In this document: positions 29,129 through 37,762 of the stretch, one piece after another
Position numbering within the stretch: position 1 is the stretch's first letter
Layout: each line of letters begins with the position of its first letter
Source: Pseudoalteromonas sp. MM1
GTDB taxonomy: Bacteria > Pseudomonadota > Gammaproteobacteria > Enterobacterales > Alteromonadaceae
Assembly (NCBI RefSeq): GCF_030296835.1
Contig: NZ_AP027922.1
Location: 558,001 to 622,000 of the forward strand
DNA length: 64,000 bases
Direction: 5' to 3'
The notes under the pieces: model-generated
The model's input: only the letters and a program-made list of their open reading frames with translations
Database searches by the model: none
What the model was told of the DNA's origin: nothing
Translations under genes and position numbers: made by a program

Positions 29129-29282
29129 GCGGCACTAGCTCAGTTGCCAGAACGTAGGACGCGACCCGTCGCGCACCAACGGACAAATCACTGAGTAACT
29201 ATAAAGCGGCACTAGCTCAGTTGCCAGAACGTAGGACGCGACCCGTCGCGCACCAACGGACAAATTACTGACTAACTATAAA
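29129..29282 (+). repeat. Two 77-bp tRNA-Gly-like partial units
   Basis: Units start at 29129 and 29206, of the same design as those at 28764. The spacing to the tRNA at 29283 is again exactly 77 bp. Confidence 0.9.
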
Positions 29283-29358
29283 GCGGCACTAGCTCAGTTG
29301 GTAGAGCGCGACCTTGCCAAGGTCGAGGTCACGAGTTCGAGCCTCGTGTGCCGCTCCA
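29283..29358 (+). tRNA. tRNA-Gly (GCC), copy 2
   Basis: The sequence is identical to copy 1, including anticodon GCC and encoded CCA. Confidence 0.97.
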
Positions 29359-29400
29359 ATTTCTTACCAAAAGAAATTGTACAAATATATAGTTTATAAA

Positions 29401-29554
29401 GCGGCACTAGCTCAGTTGCCAGAACGTAGGACGCGACCCGTCGCGCACCAACGGACAAATCACTGAGTAACTATAAAGCGGCACTAGCTCAGTTGCCAGA
29501 ACGTAGGACGCGACCCGTCGCGCACCAACGGACAAATTACTGACTAACTATAAA
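29401..29554 (+). repeat. Two 77-bp tRNA-Gly-like partial units
   Basis: Units start at 29401 and 29478, in 77-bp phase with the third tRNA. The block of two partials plus one tRNA repeats the block at 29129-29358 nearly exactly, so it arose by duplication. Confidence 0.9.
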
Positions 29555-29630
29555 GCGGCACTAGCTCAGTTGGTAGAGCGCGACCTTGCCAAGGTCGAGG
29601 TCACGAGTTCGAGCCTCGTGTGCCGCTCCA
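29555..29630 (+). tRNA. tRNA-Gly (GCC), copy 3
   Basis: The sequence is identical to copies 1 and 2. It is the last tRNA of the cluster. The following 184 bp up to yjbQ contain no gene or clear terminator that I can see. Confidence 0.97.
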
Positions 29631-29814
29631 ATCTCTCTAAATACCCCACTAAAATAAACACCTCTTTAAAACAATATTTTAATCTGATTTACACCTACGA
29701 AAATTATTTATAAATATTGAACGCACGAGTGGCCGCATGCCGCCGCGGGATATAAAGAATTTTAAATAATGCGAAGTGACGCGGGTAAAAGCAGGGAGGG
29801 ACGTCAATATAAGG

Positions 29815-30243
29815 TTAAAAAATTTCGCCTTGCAAGGTCGCTATAATACGCCTTGTACCGCCAGCGTCGCGATGCTCGCCTAAGTAAATACCTTGCCATG
29901 TACCAAGCGCTAAGCGGCCATTGCTTATAGGAATACTTAATTCACACCCTAACGTACTGGTTTTTATATGGGCTGGCATGTCATCGTCGCCTTCATAATC
30001 GTGACGATAGTAAGGCTGGCGCTCAGGCACAAAATGGTTAAAGTGGCTTTCCATATCCATGCGCACTGTTGGATCGGCGTTTTCGTTTATGGTTAAACTT
30101 GCAGAGGTGTGTTGAATAAATAAATGCAGTAAGCCTACTTTATAGTTAGTAAGCTCATTTAATTGGGTGAGTATTTCATCGTCAATTAAGTGAAAGCCTC
30201 GGGGGCGAGGCTTTAATGTAATCTGTTTTTGTTGCCAGCTCAT
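29815..30243 (-). CDS. yjbQ: YjbQ family (UPF0047) protein
   Basis: This 142-aa protein matches the UPF0047/YjbQ family, a compact fold with a conserved metal-site-like region; some members show secondary thiamine-phosphate synthase activity. Signatures are [21 protein letters not shown] (about 38-58), [13 protein letters not shown] (about 88-100) and the C-terminal [14 protein letters not shown]. It overlaps cheX by 4 bp, so the pair is translationally coupled, although no functional link is known. Confidence 0.9.
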   Translation of the reverse strand: MSWQQKQITLKPRPRGFHLIDDEILTQLNELTNYKVGLLHLFIQHTSASLTINENADPTVRMDMESHFNHFVPERQPYYRHDYEGDDDMPAHIKTSTLGCELSIPISNGRLALGTWQGIYLGEHRDAGGTRRIIATLQGEIF

Positions 30244-30707
30244 AACTTATCAAAGCTAACTTCTATATTTGCATCACCCGCATCACAGCTAAATGGCATA
30301 ATTATTTTTTTGCCTTTGCTTTTATGAGTGATGGTGTGGCCTTTACCAGCAACAACAATGGGGGTTGCCATATCAAAGTCATAGCCTTTTTCGCCGAGCA
30401 AGTTTTTAGCGCCACCAGTTACCATATTGGTAATTTCGCCAACCATATCCGTTACTTCATCGTCAATACCGTCAGGGCGCTCACCAAGCATGCGTTCCAT
30501 AATGGTTAGTGCTAAGTTTTCATCAAAGGTAATTGAAAATGAGCCACGCGTTTGCGCGCCTACCATACCAATTAAACCTGATACATCTCCACAGGCGATT
30601 TCGTCTGTTTTTATACGCGGCTTACCTGGTTTTAACTCGGTTTGTGCCATTGTAGATAACACATTGATCAAAGAAGATAAAAATGGATTAATGAACTCAA
30701 CATTCAT
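30240..30707 (-). CDS. cheX: CheX-type chemotaxis phosphatase
   Basis: CheX proteins dephosphorylate CheY-P or related response regulators. This one is 155 aa with the characteristic helix carrying E-x-x-N ([17 protein letters not shown], about 89-105), the catalytic pair of CheX/CheC/FliY. Upstream there is a [18 protein letters not shown] block. It stands outside a che operon, as in many marine gammaproteobacteria. It overlaps yjbQ by 4 bp. Confidence 0.88.
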   Translation of the reverse strand: MNVEFINPFLSSLINVLSTMAQTELKPGKPRIKTDEIACGDVSGLIGMVGAQTRGSFSITFDENLALTIMERMLGERPDGIDDEVTDMVGEITNMVTGGAKNLLGEKGYDFDMATPIVVAGKGHTITHKSKGKKIIMPFSCDAGDANIEVSFDKL

Positions 30708-30779
30708 ATTAGGTACTCTTAAAATTGGTGCTAAAATGGCTATCTAAGTATGAGTATAGCTTTAAAACAAACTTTGGGC

Positions 30780-31217
30780 TTAGCTTCTACAAGACTCACA
30801 CTTACCGTGTGCTTCAATGGTTTGCCCTGATACAACAAAGCCGCTTTCAGCTGCTAAGTTGTTTAGTTCGTGAGAAATAACGGTAGAGTGTAGTTCTTTT
30901 ACAAAACCACAAGTGTCACAAATTAATAGCTGCACAGGATGAATATGATCAAAGTGATGACAAAGCATAAATGCATTGGTGCTTTCTATTTTATGAATAA
31001 AACCCAGCTCAGATAAAAAGTCTAGCGCACGGTAAATTGTTGCAGGTTTTGCTCCTGACTCTGTCATTTTTAATTGCTCAAGTAAATCGTACGCCCCTAC
31101 GCCACCTTGCGCGCTGGCCAATAGGCGAAATACTTTTTCACGGATTGGCGTAAAACGCGCACCGCGGTTATCACAAATTTGTTTTGCTTTACTTACGAGT
31201 GAATCTATATTCATCAT
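30780..31217 (-). CDS. zur: Zinc uptake regulator (Fur family)
   Basis: This is a 145-aa Fur-family winged-helix repressor. The DNA-binding half contains RFTPIREKVFRLL and KPATIYRALDFLSELGFIHKI (about 57-77). The dimerisation half has a CDTC pair (about 99-102) and a C-terminal CESC pair that form a structural zinc site, plus HHFDHIH. The sequence is closer to Zur than to Fur, judged by the short HxD..H region and the CESCRS ending. No znu genes are adjacent, so targets are elsewhere. Confidence 0.85.
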   Translation of the reverse strand: MMNIDSLVSKAKQICDNRGARFTPIREKVFRLLASAQGGVGAYDLLEQLKMTESGAKPATIYRALDFLSELGFIHKIESTNAFMLCHHFDHIHPVQLLICDTCGFVKELHSTVISHELNNLAAESGFVVSGQTIEAHGKCESCRS

Positions 31218-31308
31218 TCTCTTATCCTTACGCTACCGTGATATACTAACATACTGTATTGTACTTGCAGCGTTTTTATTAAACACTTTTTATCTAGGAA
31301 GCCCATTA

Positions 31309-31929
31309 ATGCATGAATTATTAGCTATCTTTATTTTCTTTTTTGCGGTGATAGACCCTATAGGCACAGTGCCTGTATTTATTGCTGTGACACGTGGGGA
31401 AGATGAAAAGTTTAAACGAAAAGTAATTTTTAAAGCGGTGGGTGTATCCGCTGTGGTTTTACTATTTTTTGTTATAGCCGGTGAGCAGCTACTAAATGCT
31501 ATTGAAATACCGCTGTCGGCGTTCCAAATAGCTGGCGGGATTGTATTACTTATTTTTGCGCTTTCAATGATTTTTGGTGAAAGTAAACCAGAGTCTGAAA
31601 TTAAAAGTGTACGCGACAGCACAGAAACGGCTATTTTTCCGCTAGCAATTCCCTCTATAGCAAGCCCTGGTGCCATGCTAGGGGCGGTGTTAATGACCCG
31701 CAACGAGGAGTATACCTGGGTAGAACAAGTTATGACCTCATCTATGATGTTAATAGTGCTTGCTGTTGTGTTGGTATTGCTATTGCTCGCTACACAAGTA
31801 CACAAACTAATAGGTGATAGCGGAGCGAGTATCATAAGCCGGATAATGGGACTTATTTTAAGCTCTGTTGCCGTAACTAATATTCTAAACGGTATAGCTC
31901 ATTATTTTGGTTTGCAAATACACGGCTAA
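31309..31929 (+). CDS. MarC/YhgN family inner-membrane protein
   Basis: This 206-aa integral membrane protein of the MarC (NAAT-like) family has about six hydrophobic segments, including LLAIFIFFFAVIDPIGTVPVF at the N-terminus with the family's D-P-x-G motif, and ASPGAMLGAVL in the middle. The function of the family is not established; older claims of antibiotic export are doubtful. Gene order zur (divergent) and dusA (downstream) gives no clue. Confidence 0.85.
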   Translation: MHELLAIFIFFFAVIDPIGTVPVFIAVTRGEDEKFKRKVIFKAVGVSAVVLLFFVIAGEQLLNAIEIPLSAFQIAGGIVLLIFALSMIFGESKPESEIKSVRDSTETAIFPLAIPSIASPGAMLGAVLMTRNEEYTWVEQVMTSSMMLIVLAVVLVLLLLATQVHKLIGDSGASIISRIMGLILSSVAVTNILNGIAHYFGLQIHG

Positions 31930-31931
31930 CA

Positions 31932-31960
31932 TTGATGCTAATTAGGCTTTTGTGTAAAAT
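31932..31960 (+). promoter_or_regulatory. Putative dusA promoter
   Basis: TTGATG (31932-31937), a 17-bp spacer and TAAAAT (31955-31960) lie just after the marC stop and about 50 bp before dusA. Confidence 0.5.
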
Positions 31961-32011
31961 ACAGCGCCTTTTTATGGGCGCATTTTCCTTATAATCCCCG
32001 AGGCTTTTACT

Positions 32012-33001
32012 TTGCAAGAACGCACATTAGATAATCGAACGTTAAACAGACGCTTTTCAGTTGCCCCCATGCTTGATTGGACTGATCGCCATTGCCGCAC
32101 TTTTCATCGTAAAATGAGTAAGCATGCTGTTTTATACACTGAGATGATCACCACGGGGGCGATTTTATTTGGTCGCGGCGATTACCTACACTTTAATCAG
32201 CACGAGGGGCCGGTTGCTTTACAGCTTGGAGGCTCTGATCCCGAGGCGCTTGCAAAATGCGCTAAGCTTGCCGGTGAGCGCGGTTACGATGAGATTAACT
32301 TAAATGTTGGCTGCCCATCAGATAGAGTGCAAAACGGGCGTTTTGGTGCATGCCTTATGGCAGAGCCTGAGCTAGTTGCGCAGTGCGTTGCGGCAATGAA
32401 GAGTGAAGTAAGTATTCCGGTTACCGTAAAAACGCGCATTGGTATTGATGAGCAAGACTCGTATGAGTTTTTATGTGCGCTAATTGAAGCTAGCCACAAA
32501 GTTGGCTGTGATGATTTTATTATTCATGCCCGTAAAGCGTGGCTAAATGGCCTAAGCCCTAAAGAAAACCGTGAAGTACCACCTCTTGATTACCCACGTG
32601 TTTATCAACTAAAAAAAGACTACCCACAGCTCGATTTAAGCATTAACGGCGGCGTTAAAACAATTGAAGAGAGCCTTGCGCATTTAGCGCATATAGACGG
32701 CGTTATGATTGGTCGCGAAGCGTATAGCAATCCATTTATGCTTAATGAAGTGGATGAAAAAATTTACGGTGAGGTGGCTAATACCCAGACTCGTCACGAT
32801 GTGGTGCGCGCTATGTATGATTACATAGAAGAAGAGATGCGTTTAGGTGCTAATTTTTGGCATATAGCACGCCATATGTTGGGTATTTTTCAAGGCCAGC
32901 CTGGGGCGCGTGGGTTTAGACGACACCTTTCAGAAAATGGCCACGGGAAACAGGCTGATTTGTCGGTTATGGATAAAGCCTTGAGCTTTGTACCCGAATA
33001 A
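32012..33001 (+). CDS. dusA: tRNA-dihydrouridine(20/20a) synthase
   Basis: DusA reduces U20/U20a in the tRNA D loop using FMN and [24 protein letters not shown] (about 14-32) and [19 protein letters not shown] (about 98-116, containing the catalytic Cys) are diagnostic of DusA. The 329-aa length fits. The start is a TTG at 32012 with CGAGG upstream; the first in-frame ATG (inside APMLDW) would remove conserved residues, so TTG is preferred. A terminator follows. Confidence 0.93.
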   Translation: MQERTLDNRTLNRRFSVAPMLDWTDRHCRTFHRKMSKHAVLYTEMITTGAILFGRGDYLHFNQHEGPVALQLGGSDPEALAKCAKLAGERGYDEINLNVGCPSDRVQNGRFGACLMAEPELVAQCVAAMKSEVSIPVTVKTRIGIDEQDSYEFLCALIEASHKVGCDDFIIHARKAWLNGLSPKENREVPPLDYPRVYQLKKDYPQLDLSINGGVKTIEESLAHLAHIDGVMIGREAYSNPFMLNEVDEKIYGEVANTQTRHDVVRAMYDYIEEEMRLGANFWHIARHMLGIFQGQPGARGFRRHLSENGHGKQADLSVMDKALSFVPE

Positions 33002-33027
33002 ATTTAAGCCGTATAAATTTTTAAATT

Positions 33028-33051
33028 AAGCCACTTTTAGTGGCTTTTTTT
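33028..33051 (+). terminator. dusA terminator
   Basis: AAGCCACTTTTAGTGGCTT, followed by a run of T, lies 27 bp after the dusA stop. Confidence 0.85.
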
Positions 33052-33187
33052 GATCCTAAAATTTAGTCAAAAGAACAAAATATTAGTTAATTATACTTTT
33101 TTATGTTCAGCTTCTGGTCACTTAAAATGATGCCTACTTAAATTTAACCTACTGTTTTTAAAGCTTAATATTTTATTTTCTGTTACT

Positions 33188-33203
33188 TGGCATAACTCTT
33201 GGA
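33188..33203 (+). promoter_or_regulatory. Sigma-54 (-24/-12) promoter of the psp locus
   Basis: TGGCAT-A-ACTC-TTGGA matches the TGGCAC-N5-TTGCA pattern with correct spacing between the GG and TTG elements, about 40 bp upstream of pspA. Psp operons are classically sigma-54/PspF driven. No pspF gene is in the window, so the activator must be elsewhere. Confidence 0.75.
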
Positions 33204-33243
33204 ATCTTCTTGTTGTTATTAATTAAAACAACAGGACAAAACA

Positions 33244-33936
33244 ATGAGTGTATTTAATCGCGTAAATGACGTTATCAAATCTAATATTGCGGCCATGCTG
33301 GATAAAGCCGAAGACCCAGAAAAACTCCTCAGTCTTATGCTAAGCGAAATGCAAGAGGCACTTAACGAGTGCAGAAGTACGGCTGCTACATTGCTGTGCG
33401 AAGAAAAAACGCTTAAGCGCCAAATTGCACAAAAACAAAAAGACTTAACTTTGTGGCAAACAAAAGCAGAGCTTGCAGTAGCTAAAAACCGTGATGATTT
33501 AGCCAAGTCTGCGTTAGTAGAAAAACAGCGAGTAGATGAGCAAATTGCACAAAAAAATACGCAATTAGGTGCTCTTAAAGCGTCGATAGAGAAAATGACG
33601 GCAGATTGTGAGCGTTTACAGCAAAAAATGGCGCAAGCTAAAGCCAAGCAAGCTCAATTAATGAAACGTCACGATATTGTTGTTGCACGTGAAAAAGTGA
33701 ATATGCAATTACACAGCGACAAAGTTGCTAATGCCCTGTCTCGCTTTGAAATGATAGAACAAAAAGTGGAAGGCATAGAAGCACAGGTTGATGCTTATGA
33801 GCTAACTAATACAGCGCAATCAACTGCTGAGCAAATTGAGTCTTTAGTCAAAAACGAAAAAATTGATGCAGAGCTCGCTCGTTTAAAAGCGAGTGCTAAG
33901 CACAATGATATTAATACAACAGCGCCAAGCGCTTAA
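33244..33936 (+). CDS. pspA: Phage shock protein A
   Basis: PspA (ESCRT-III/Vipp1 superfamily) binds damaged inner membrane and, in the classical system, restrains PspF. It is 230 aa and nearly all long coiled coil. The N-terminal amphipathic helix MSVFNRVNDVIKSNIAAML is followed by EDPEKLLSLMLSEMQEAL, both typical. AACAGGACAAAACA precedes the ATG. A sigma-54 promoter lies upstream and a short pspC 10 bp downstream. Confidence 0.93.
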   Translation: MSVFNRVNDVIKSNIAAMLDKAEDPEKLLSLMLSEMQEALNECRSTAATLLCEEKTLKRQIAQKQKDLTLWQTKAELAVAKNRDDLAKSALVEKQRVDEQIAQKNTQLGALKASIEKMTADCERLQQKMAQAKAKQAQLMKRHDIVVAREKVNMQLHSDKVANALSRFEMIEQKVEGIEAQVDAYELTNTAQSTAEQIESLVKNEKIDAELARLKASAKHNDINTTAPSA

Positions 33937-33946
33937 GGAGTTGGAA

Positions 33947-34153
33947 ATGAATAACTTTAAAACAAAGCGTGGTTGGTACAAAGATTCACTTAATAAAAAA
34001 ATATCGGGTGTATGTAGCGGCCTTGCGCACCGCCTTGATTTTCCAGTGTGGTCAACGCGCTTAGTGACTATTTTATTATTTATCAGTTTTCCGTTTGCGG
34101 TGGCGCTTGCTTATTTAATTGCACATTGCTGCCTTGAAGAGCGTGGGTATTAG
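33947..34153 (+). CDS. pspC: Short PspC-domain membrane protein
   Basis: This 68-aa protein is essentially a single PspC domain: NKKISGVCSGLAHRLDFPVWSTR followed by one hydrophobic segment (LVTILLFISFPFAVALAYLIAHCC). Enterobacterial PspC is about 119 aa with an extra C-terminal region that is missing here. I chose ATG 33947, with AAGGAG upstream, over an upstream frame overlapping pspA. No pspB gene is present between pspA and pspC. Confidence 0.88.
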   Translation: MNNFKTKRGWYKDSLNKKISGVCSGLAHRLDFPVWSTRLVTILLFISFPFAVALAYLIAHCCLEERGY

Positions 34154-34162
34154 GAGAAGGGT

Positions 34163-34489
34163 ATGAAAGCCTTAGCAATATGTGTTCTCATCTATGTGTT
34201 ACTTTTTACTGATGCGGTGTCGCTAATACATTTTGATTCATGGCAGTTTCCGTTGTGGATTGCAGATATGAGCTGGGTAGGGTTAGAGCTGGCTGGCGTA
34301 TTAGTTGCTATTATTGCCGTTGTAGCCGTAGTGGCTTTAGTGACAATGGGGTTAATAGGCGCAGGAATTGTTGCGCTGGTAGGGACCATTTTGGCACTGT
34401 TATTTGGCTCAGTTATGATTGCATGGCCATTGTTATTTGTGGCTGTACTGTGCTGGTTGGTGCTCGATAACAAAAAAGTAACCTCTTAA
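34163..34489 (+). CDS. Small integral membrane protein in the psp locus
   Basis: This 108-aa protein is almost wholly hydrophobic, with about three or four membrane segments: MKALAICVLIYVLLFTDAV, then a long Val/Ile/Ala-rich stretch (ELAGVLVAIIAVVAVVALV), an IGAGIVALVGTILALLFG segment and a last segment before a short charged tail (DNKKVTS). I do not recognise a family. It starts 9 bp after pspC with a good GGAGAAGG, so it is very likely cotranscribed and may replace the missing PspB/PspG functions; that is inference. Confidence 0.75.
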   Translation: MKALAICVLIYVLLFTDAVSLIHFDSWQFPLWIADMSWVGLELAGVLVAIIAVVAVVALVTMGLIGAGIVALVGTILALLFGSVMIAWPLLFVAVLCWLVLDNKKVTS

Positions 34490-34568
34490 GCCTTAATTTA
34501 ACTGACTATTATTAGTTAACTATGTTAAATTTAAAGTGAAATTTTATGCTTTCACAAGGAATAAAGCG

Positions 34569-35081
34569 ATGATGAAGCAGTGCTTTTTTATGGCCTCGGC
34601 GTTAATGATTAATGTGTTTTCGTCATCGGTTGCTGCACATGCTGGGCACAGCCACGATACAGACGAAGCTAAGCTTGAAGTAAGCCATGCACAAGTAAGG
34701 GCGTTTTTGCCTGGTAGTAAGTCGAGTGTTGGCTATTTTACAATTTTTAACCACGGCGGTGGTGTTGCTAAATTAACTAAAGCGACTATCGAAGGTTTAG
34801 GTCGTGTAGAAATACATGAGCACAAACATGTCAATGGCATGATGAAGATGCAACAAGTTCAAGCCGTCACCATTAAAGGCCACGAAAGCTTAAGCTTTGA
34901 GCCTGGTGGTTATCATTTAATGGTATTTGATCCACAAGAGCCACTAAAAGTAGGGCAAGAACGTAAACTCACGCTATATTTTAGTGACGGTAACCGCTTG
35001 TTTACTAATGCCCAAGTGGTTTCGCTTGAAGCGCAAGCTGCGTATTCAAAGCCATCTAAAAAACAACACGCTCATCACTAG
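34569..35081 (+). CDS. PCu(A)C-type periplasmic copper chaperone
   Basis: This is an exported DUF461/PCuAC-like protein that would bind Cu(I) and deliver it to cytochrome oxidase or detoxify it. The chosen ATG (34569, AAGGA 8 bp upstream) gives a signal peptide MMKQCFFMASALMINVF ending at AAHA. His-rich ends (HAGHSHD near the N-terminus and QHAHH at the C-terminus) and a core EIHEHKHVNGMMKMQQV plus YHLMVFDP form the H-x(n)-M-x(n)-H-x-M copper site. It follows the psp genes. Confidence 0.85.
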   Translation: MMKQCFFMASALMINVFSSSVAAHAGHSHDTDEAKLEVSHAQVRAFLPGSKSSVGYFTIFNHGGGVAKLTKATIEGLGRVEIHEHKHVNGMMKMQQVQAVTIKGHESLSFEPGGYHLMVFDPQEPLKVGQERKLTLYFSDGNRLFTNAQVVSLEAQAAYSKPSKKQHAHH

Positions 35082-35089
35082 GAGGATAA

Positions 35090-36076
35090 ATGTCGCAACA
35101 CAAAGGAAAAATAGCTGGTGCTTTGGTGGTACTACTCATTATTTTTTACGCTATTGCCGTTTATTGGAGCATTGAACCAGCACGCTTTAACGTGGTAACT
35201 AATGCAAAGGAGACCGCGCAAGCACGAAACGAAAAAATGGTAACAGGCTACACAACAACCTCAACACTAATTACTGTTGCTAGTACATTACTTGATAAGC
35301 AAGGTGGGTATTTATCAAATGATGTGATGCCGCCAAGCGTAATAATGGATGATATGCCTGCGTGGGAATATGGTGCGCTTGAAATGGTTCGCGATTTAGC
35401 GCTATCTATGCGAAAAGATTTTAGTCGCTCACAGTCGCAATCTACCGAGCACGAAGCCCTAAAAAAAGCGCAGCCGCAATTTAATATTAGCTCTGAGGCA
35501 TGGGCATGGCCAAGTGCCGAGGGAGAGTACCAAAAGGGAATTGACTATTTAGTAGTGTACCGCTCACAAATTGCTAATGAGCATGAGCGAGATAGCCAAT
35601 TTTACTCTCGTGCAGATAACCTACGTAGCTGGTTAAAAGAAGCCGAAAAGCGTTTAGGCAGTTTAAGCCAGCGTTTAAGTGCAAGTGTTGGTCAAGACAA
35701 GGTAAATACTGATTTAGCGGGTAATTCTTCAAACACGCAAGCAACTTATTCACCACTTCAGCAGCAAGTAAGGACGTCGTGGTGGGAAATAGATGACGTG
35801 TTTTACGAGTCTCGCGGAGCAACGTGGGCGTTATTACACTTTTTACAAGCGGTTGAATATGATTTTGCTGATGTACTAGAAAAGAAAAACGCACGTGTAA
35901 GTTTACAACAAATTATACGTGAACTTGAGGCAACACAAGAAACAGTGTGGAGCCCAATGATTTTAAACGGGAATGGCTTTGGCTTTGTGGCTAATCATTC
36001 TTTGGTAATGGCAAATTATATTTCAAGAGCCAATGCGGCTTTAATCGAACTTAGCGAACTACTAGCTCAAGGATAA
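35090..36076 (+). CDS. DUF2333 family membrane-anchored protein
   Basis: This 328-aa protein matches DUF2333. It has an N-terminal membrane anchor (KIAGALVVLLIIFYAIAVYWSIEP, about 6-29) and a large, probably periplasmic, helical domain with WEYGALEMVRDLALSMRKDFSRSQSQS and a conserved WWEIDDVFYESRGATWALLHFL block (about 225-246). Function is unknown. It starts 8 bp after the copper chaperone with AGGAGG and ends 3 bp before the next gene, so it belongs to the same transcription unit. Confidence 0.8.
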   Translation: MSQHKGKIAGALVVLLIIFYAIAVYWSIEPARFNVVTNAKETAQARNEKMVTGYTTTSTLITVASTLLDKQGGYLSNDVMPPSVIMDDMPAWEYGALEMVRDLALSMRKDFSRSQSQSTEHEALKKAQPQFNISSEAWAWPSAEGEYQKGIDYLVVYRSQIANEHERDSQFYSRADNLRSWLKEAEKRLGSLSQRLSASVGQDKVNTDLAGNSSNTQATYSPLQQQVRTSWWEIDDVFYESRGATWALLHFLQAVEYDFADVLEKKNARVSLQQIIRELEATQETVWSPMILNGNGFGFVANHSLVMANYISRANAALIELSELLAQG

Positions 36077-36079
36077 AAA

Positions 36080-36850
36080 ATGAAAAAGTATTGTTTAGCA
36101 GCTGCCCTTTCAATGGCATGTTTAGCCCCTGCAGCACAGGCAGACACTCTATTAGGTTTATATGTAGGCGTGGATGGTTGGCAGTCAGATAACGACGGTC
36201 AGTTTTCTTACAAAGATAATGCACCACAAGATTTTAATTTTGAAGACGAAACCTTTATTAGCTACTATGCGGCACTTGAACATCCAGTGCCATTAGTTCC
36301 TAATCTAAAGCTTAAATACACAGAGCTTGAGCTTAATGGCTCAGCAACCCTTACTGATACGTTTAGCTTTAATGGCTCAGACTACGTAGTTGGTACAACT
36401 GCCAACACACTAAGTGATTTAACGCACATTGATTACATTCTTTATTATGAAATTTTTGATAACGATCTAATTTCAATTGATTTAGGTTTAAACGCAAAGC
36501 AGTTTGACGGTGATATTGTTGTCACTGGTACTACTCAGCAAGGTGGTACTAATTTCTCTGAAACTGTTGATTTTTCGGGCTTTGTACCGCTGGCATACGG
36601 CCGTGCTGAAGCTGGCTTACCATTTACGGGTTTAAGTGTATTTTTTGAAGGCAGCTTTTTAGCCATCGACGATAGCAAAGTACAAGATTACCAAGTAGGT
36701 GTTGCGTGGGAACTGATTGATAACCTAGCGGTTGATGTAGCTGTTAAAGCCGGTTACCGCTCAATGACGCTTGAGCTTGATGATGTTGATGATATTAATA
36801 GCGATATTGATGCATCAGGCCCATTTGCGGGTATTCAGGTTCACTTTTAA
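36080..36850 (+). CDS. TIGR04219 family outer-membrane beta-barrel protein
   Basis: This 256-aa exported protein has a signal peptide (MKKYCLAAALSMACLAPAAQA-DTLLGLYVGV). Its repeating amphipathic strands and final FAGIQVHF, ending in Phe, are typical of small outer-membrane barrels of the TIGR04219 type. The function is unknown. It closes the run that starts at pspA and may be an envelope-stress-linked barrel. Confidence 0.8.
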   Translation: MKKYCLAAALSMACLAPAAQADTLLGLYVGVDGWQSDNDGQFSYKDNAPQDFNFEDETFISYYAALEHPVPLVPNLKLKYTELELNGSATLTDTFSFNGSDYVVGTTANTLSDLTHIDYILYYEIFDNDLISIDLGLNAKQFDGDIVVTGTTQQGGTNFSETVDFSGFVPLAYGRAEAGLPFTGLSVFFEGSFLAIDDSKVQDYQVGVAWELIDNLAVDVAVKAGYRSMTLELDDVDDINSDIDASGPFAGIQVHF

Positions 36851-36862
36851 TAAGTGAGGCTA

Positions 36863-37762
36863 CTACGTGGTGTGTGATTTATTCACATGCCACGTTAAAT
36901 CAAACTCTCCCTCCAAGGCATTATTAATTAATTGCTTATACACCTTATTTACAGGGTAGTTAATGAGCTTTGAAAGCTCATCGCCGGTTTGTGTAAACTT
37001 GTAATAGCTTAATACCAAGTCACTGCTTTTGGCTTTTAATGTTACTTTTTGTGATAAAAACGACAGGGTTAGCTCTTGGCCTGCCTTTAAAACCGCCGAT
37101 TCTATCTCTTTTCTGTAGAGTAAATTAAGATCCATTAGCGTTAAAATATCAGGAAAACTGATCCCCGTTTTTCCTAGATTTAGCGATACCTTATTGCCTT
37201 TTCGTAGCAAATCGAAAAGCGAAGGCTTTTTATAAAATCCTAATAAAATAAAGTGGCTATCGTCTTTTGCGTTGTAACTGCTCAGCGATACACATTTTTG
37301 TAATGCGTCTGCTTCGCGTTGGGTCATGTGTTTGAGTGTTTGTAAGCTTTTAATAGAAAACGTACCGGGGTTGAGCGTCTCGCCCGTTAAAATTTTAGCC
37401 CACAGTGTTTGCATCGATTCATTTGAGGTGTCTTCACATAGGGCAATAAAACGCTCTATCCAGTCGGCATCTGGTTGCTTATTACTTGCCACGTCTGGGC
37501 AAAACCCCATTGCTTTAGCTAAAATAGTTTCTATGTTTTGCTGCTGTTTTATAAGCAGTAAATCTTGGCGCTTTTGGGCGCGCGCTAAAATAGTGTTGTC
37601 GCTATTTATATGATACAGCGGGTTTAGATCTCCTTTAGATCCGTAACTTTGATCTGTACTTGGTTGCCCTGTATTGGTGGTTATTTTTTTTACAGGGTAA
37701 CCAAGTAAAGACTCAATTATATTGGCGAGGTTAATTCTCGCTTGGGCTGATTTTACTGTCAT
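36863..37762 (-). CDS. TIGR03899 family protein
   Basis: This 299-aa cytoplasmic protein matches the conserved hypothetical family TIGR03899 of Vibrio/Alteromonadales. It has no signal peptide or membrane segment. A region CEDTSNESMQTLWAKILTGETLNPGTFS (about 110-137) resembles the DUF2806-like core of such proteins. Its 5' end overlaps the upstream SRPBCC gene by 32 bp on the same strand, which suggests translational coupling. Function is unknown. Confidence 0.7.
   Translation of the reverse strand: MTVKSAQARINLANIIESLLGYPVKKITTNTGQPSTDQSYGSKGDLNPLYHINSDNTILARAQKRQDLLLIKQQQNIETILAKAMGFCPDVASNKQPDADWIERFIALCEDTSNESMQTLWAKILTGETLNPGTFSIKSLQTLKHMTQREADALQKCVSLSSYNAKDDSHFILLGFYKKPSLFDLLRKGNKVSLNLGKTGISFPDILTLMDLNLLYRKEIESAVLKAGQELTLSFLSQKVTLKAKSSDLVLSYYKFTQTGDELSKLINYPVNKVYKQLINNALEGEFDLTWHVNKSHTT

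Noticed and set aside
31964..31981. GCGCC/GGCGC hairpin before dusA as a terminator of marC
   Set aside because: Only 5 bp of stem and no clean T run; it may be a leader structure, but the evidence is too weak to list.
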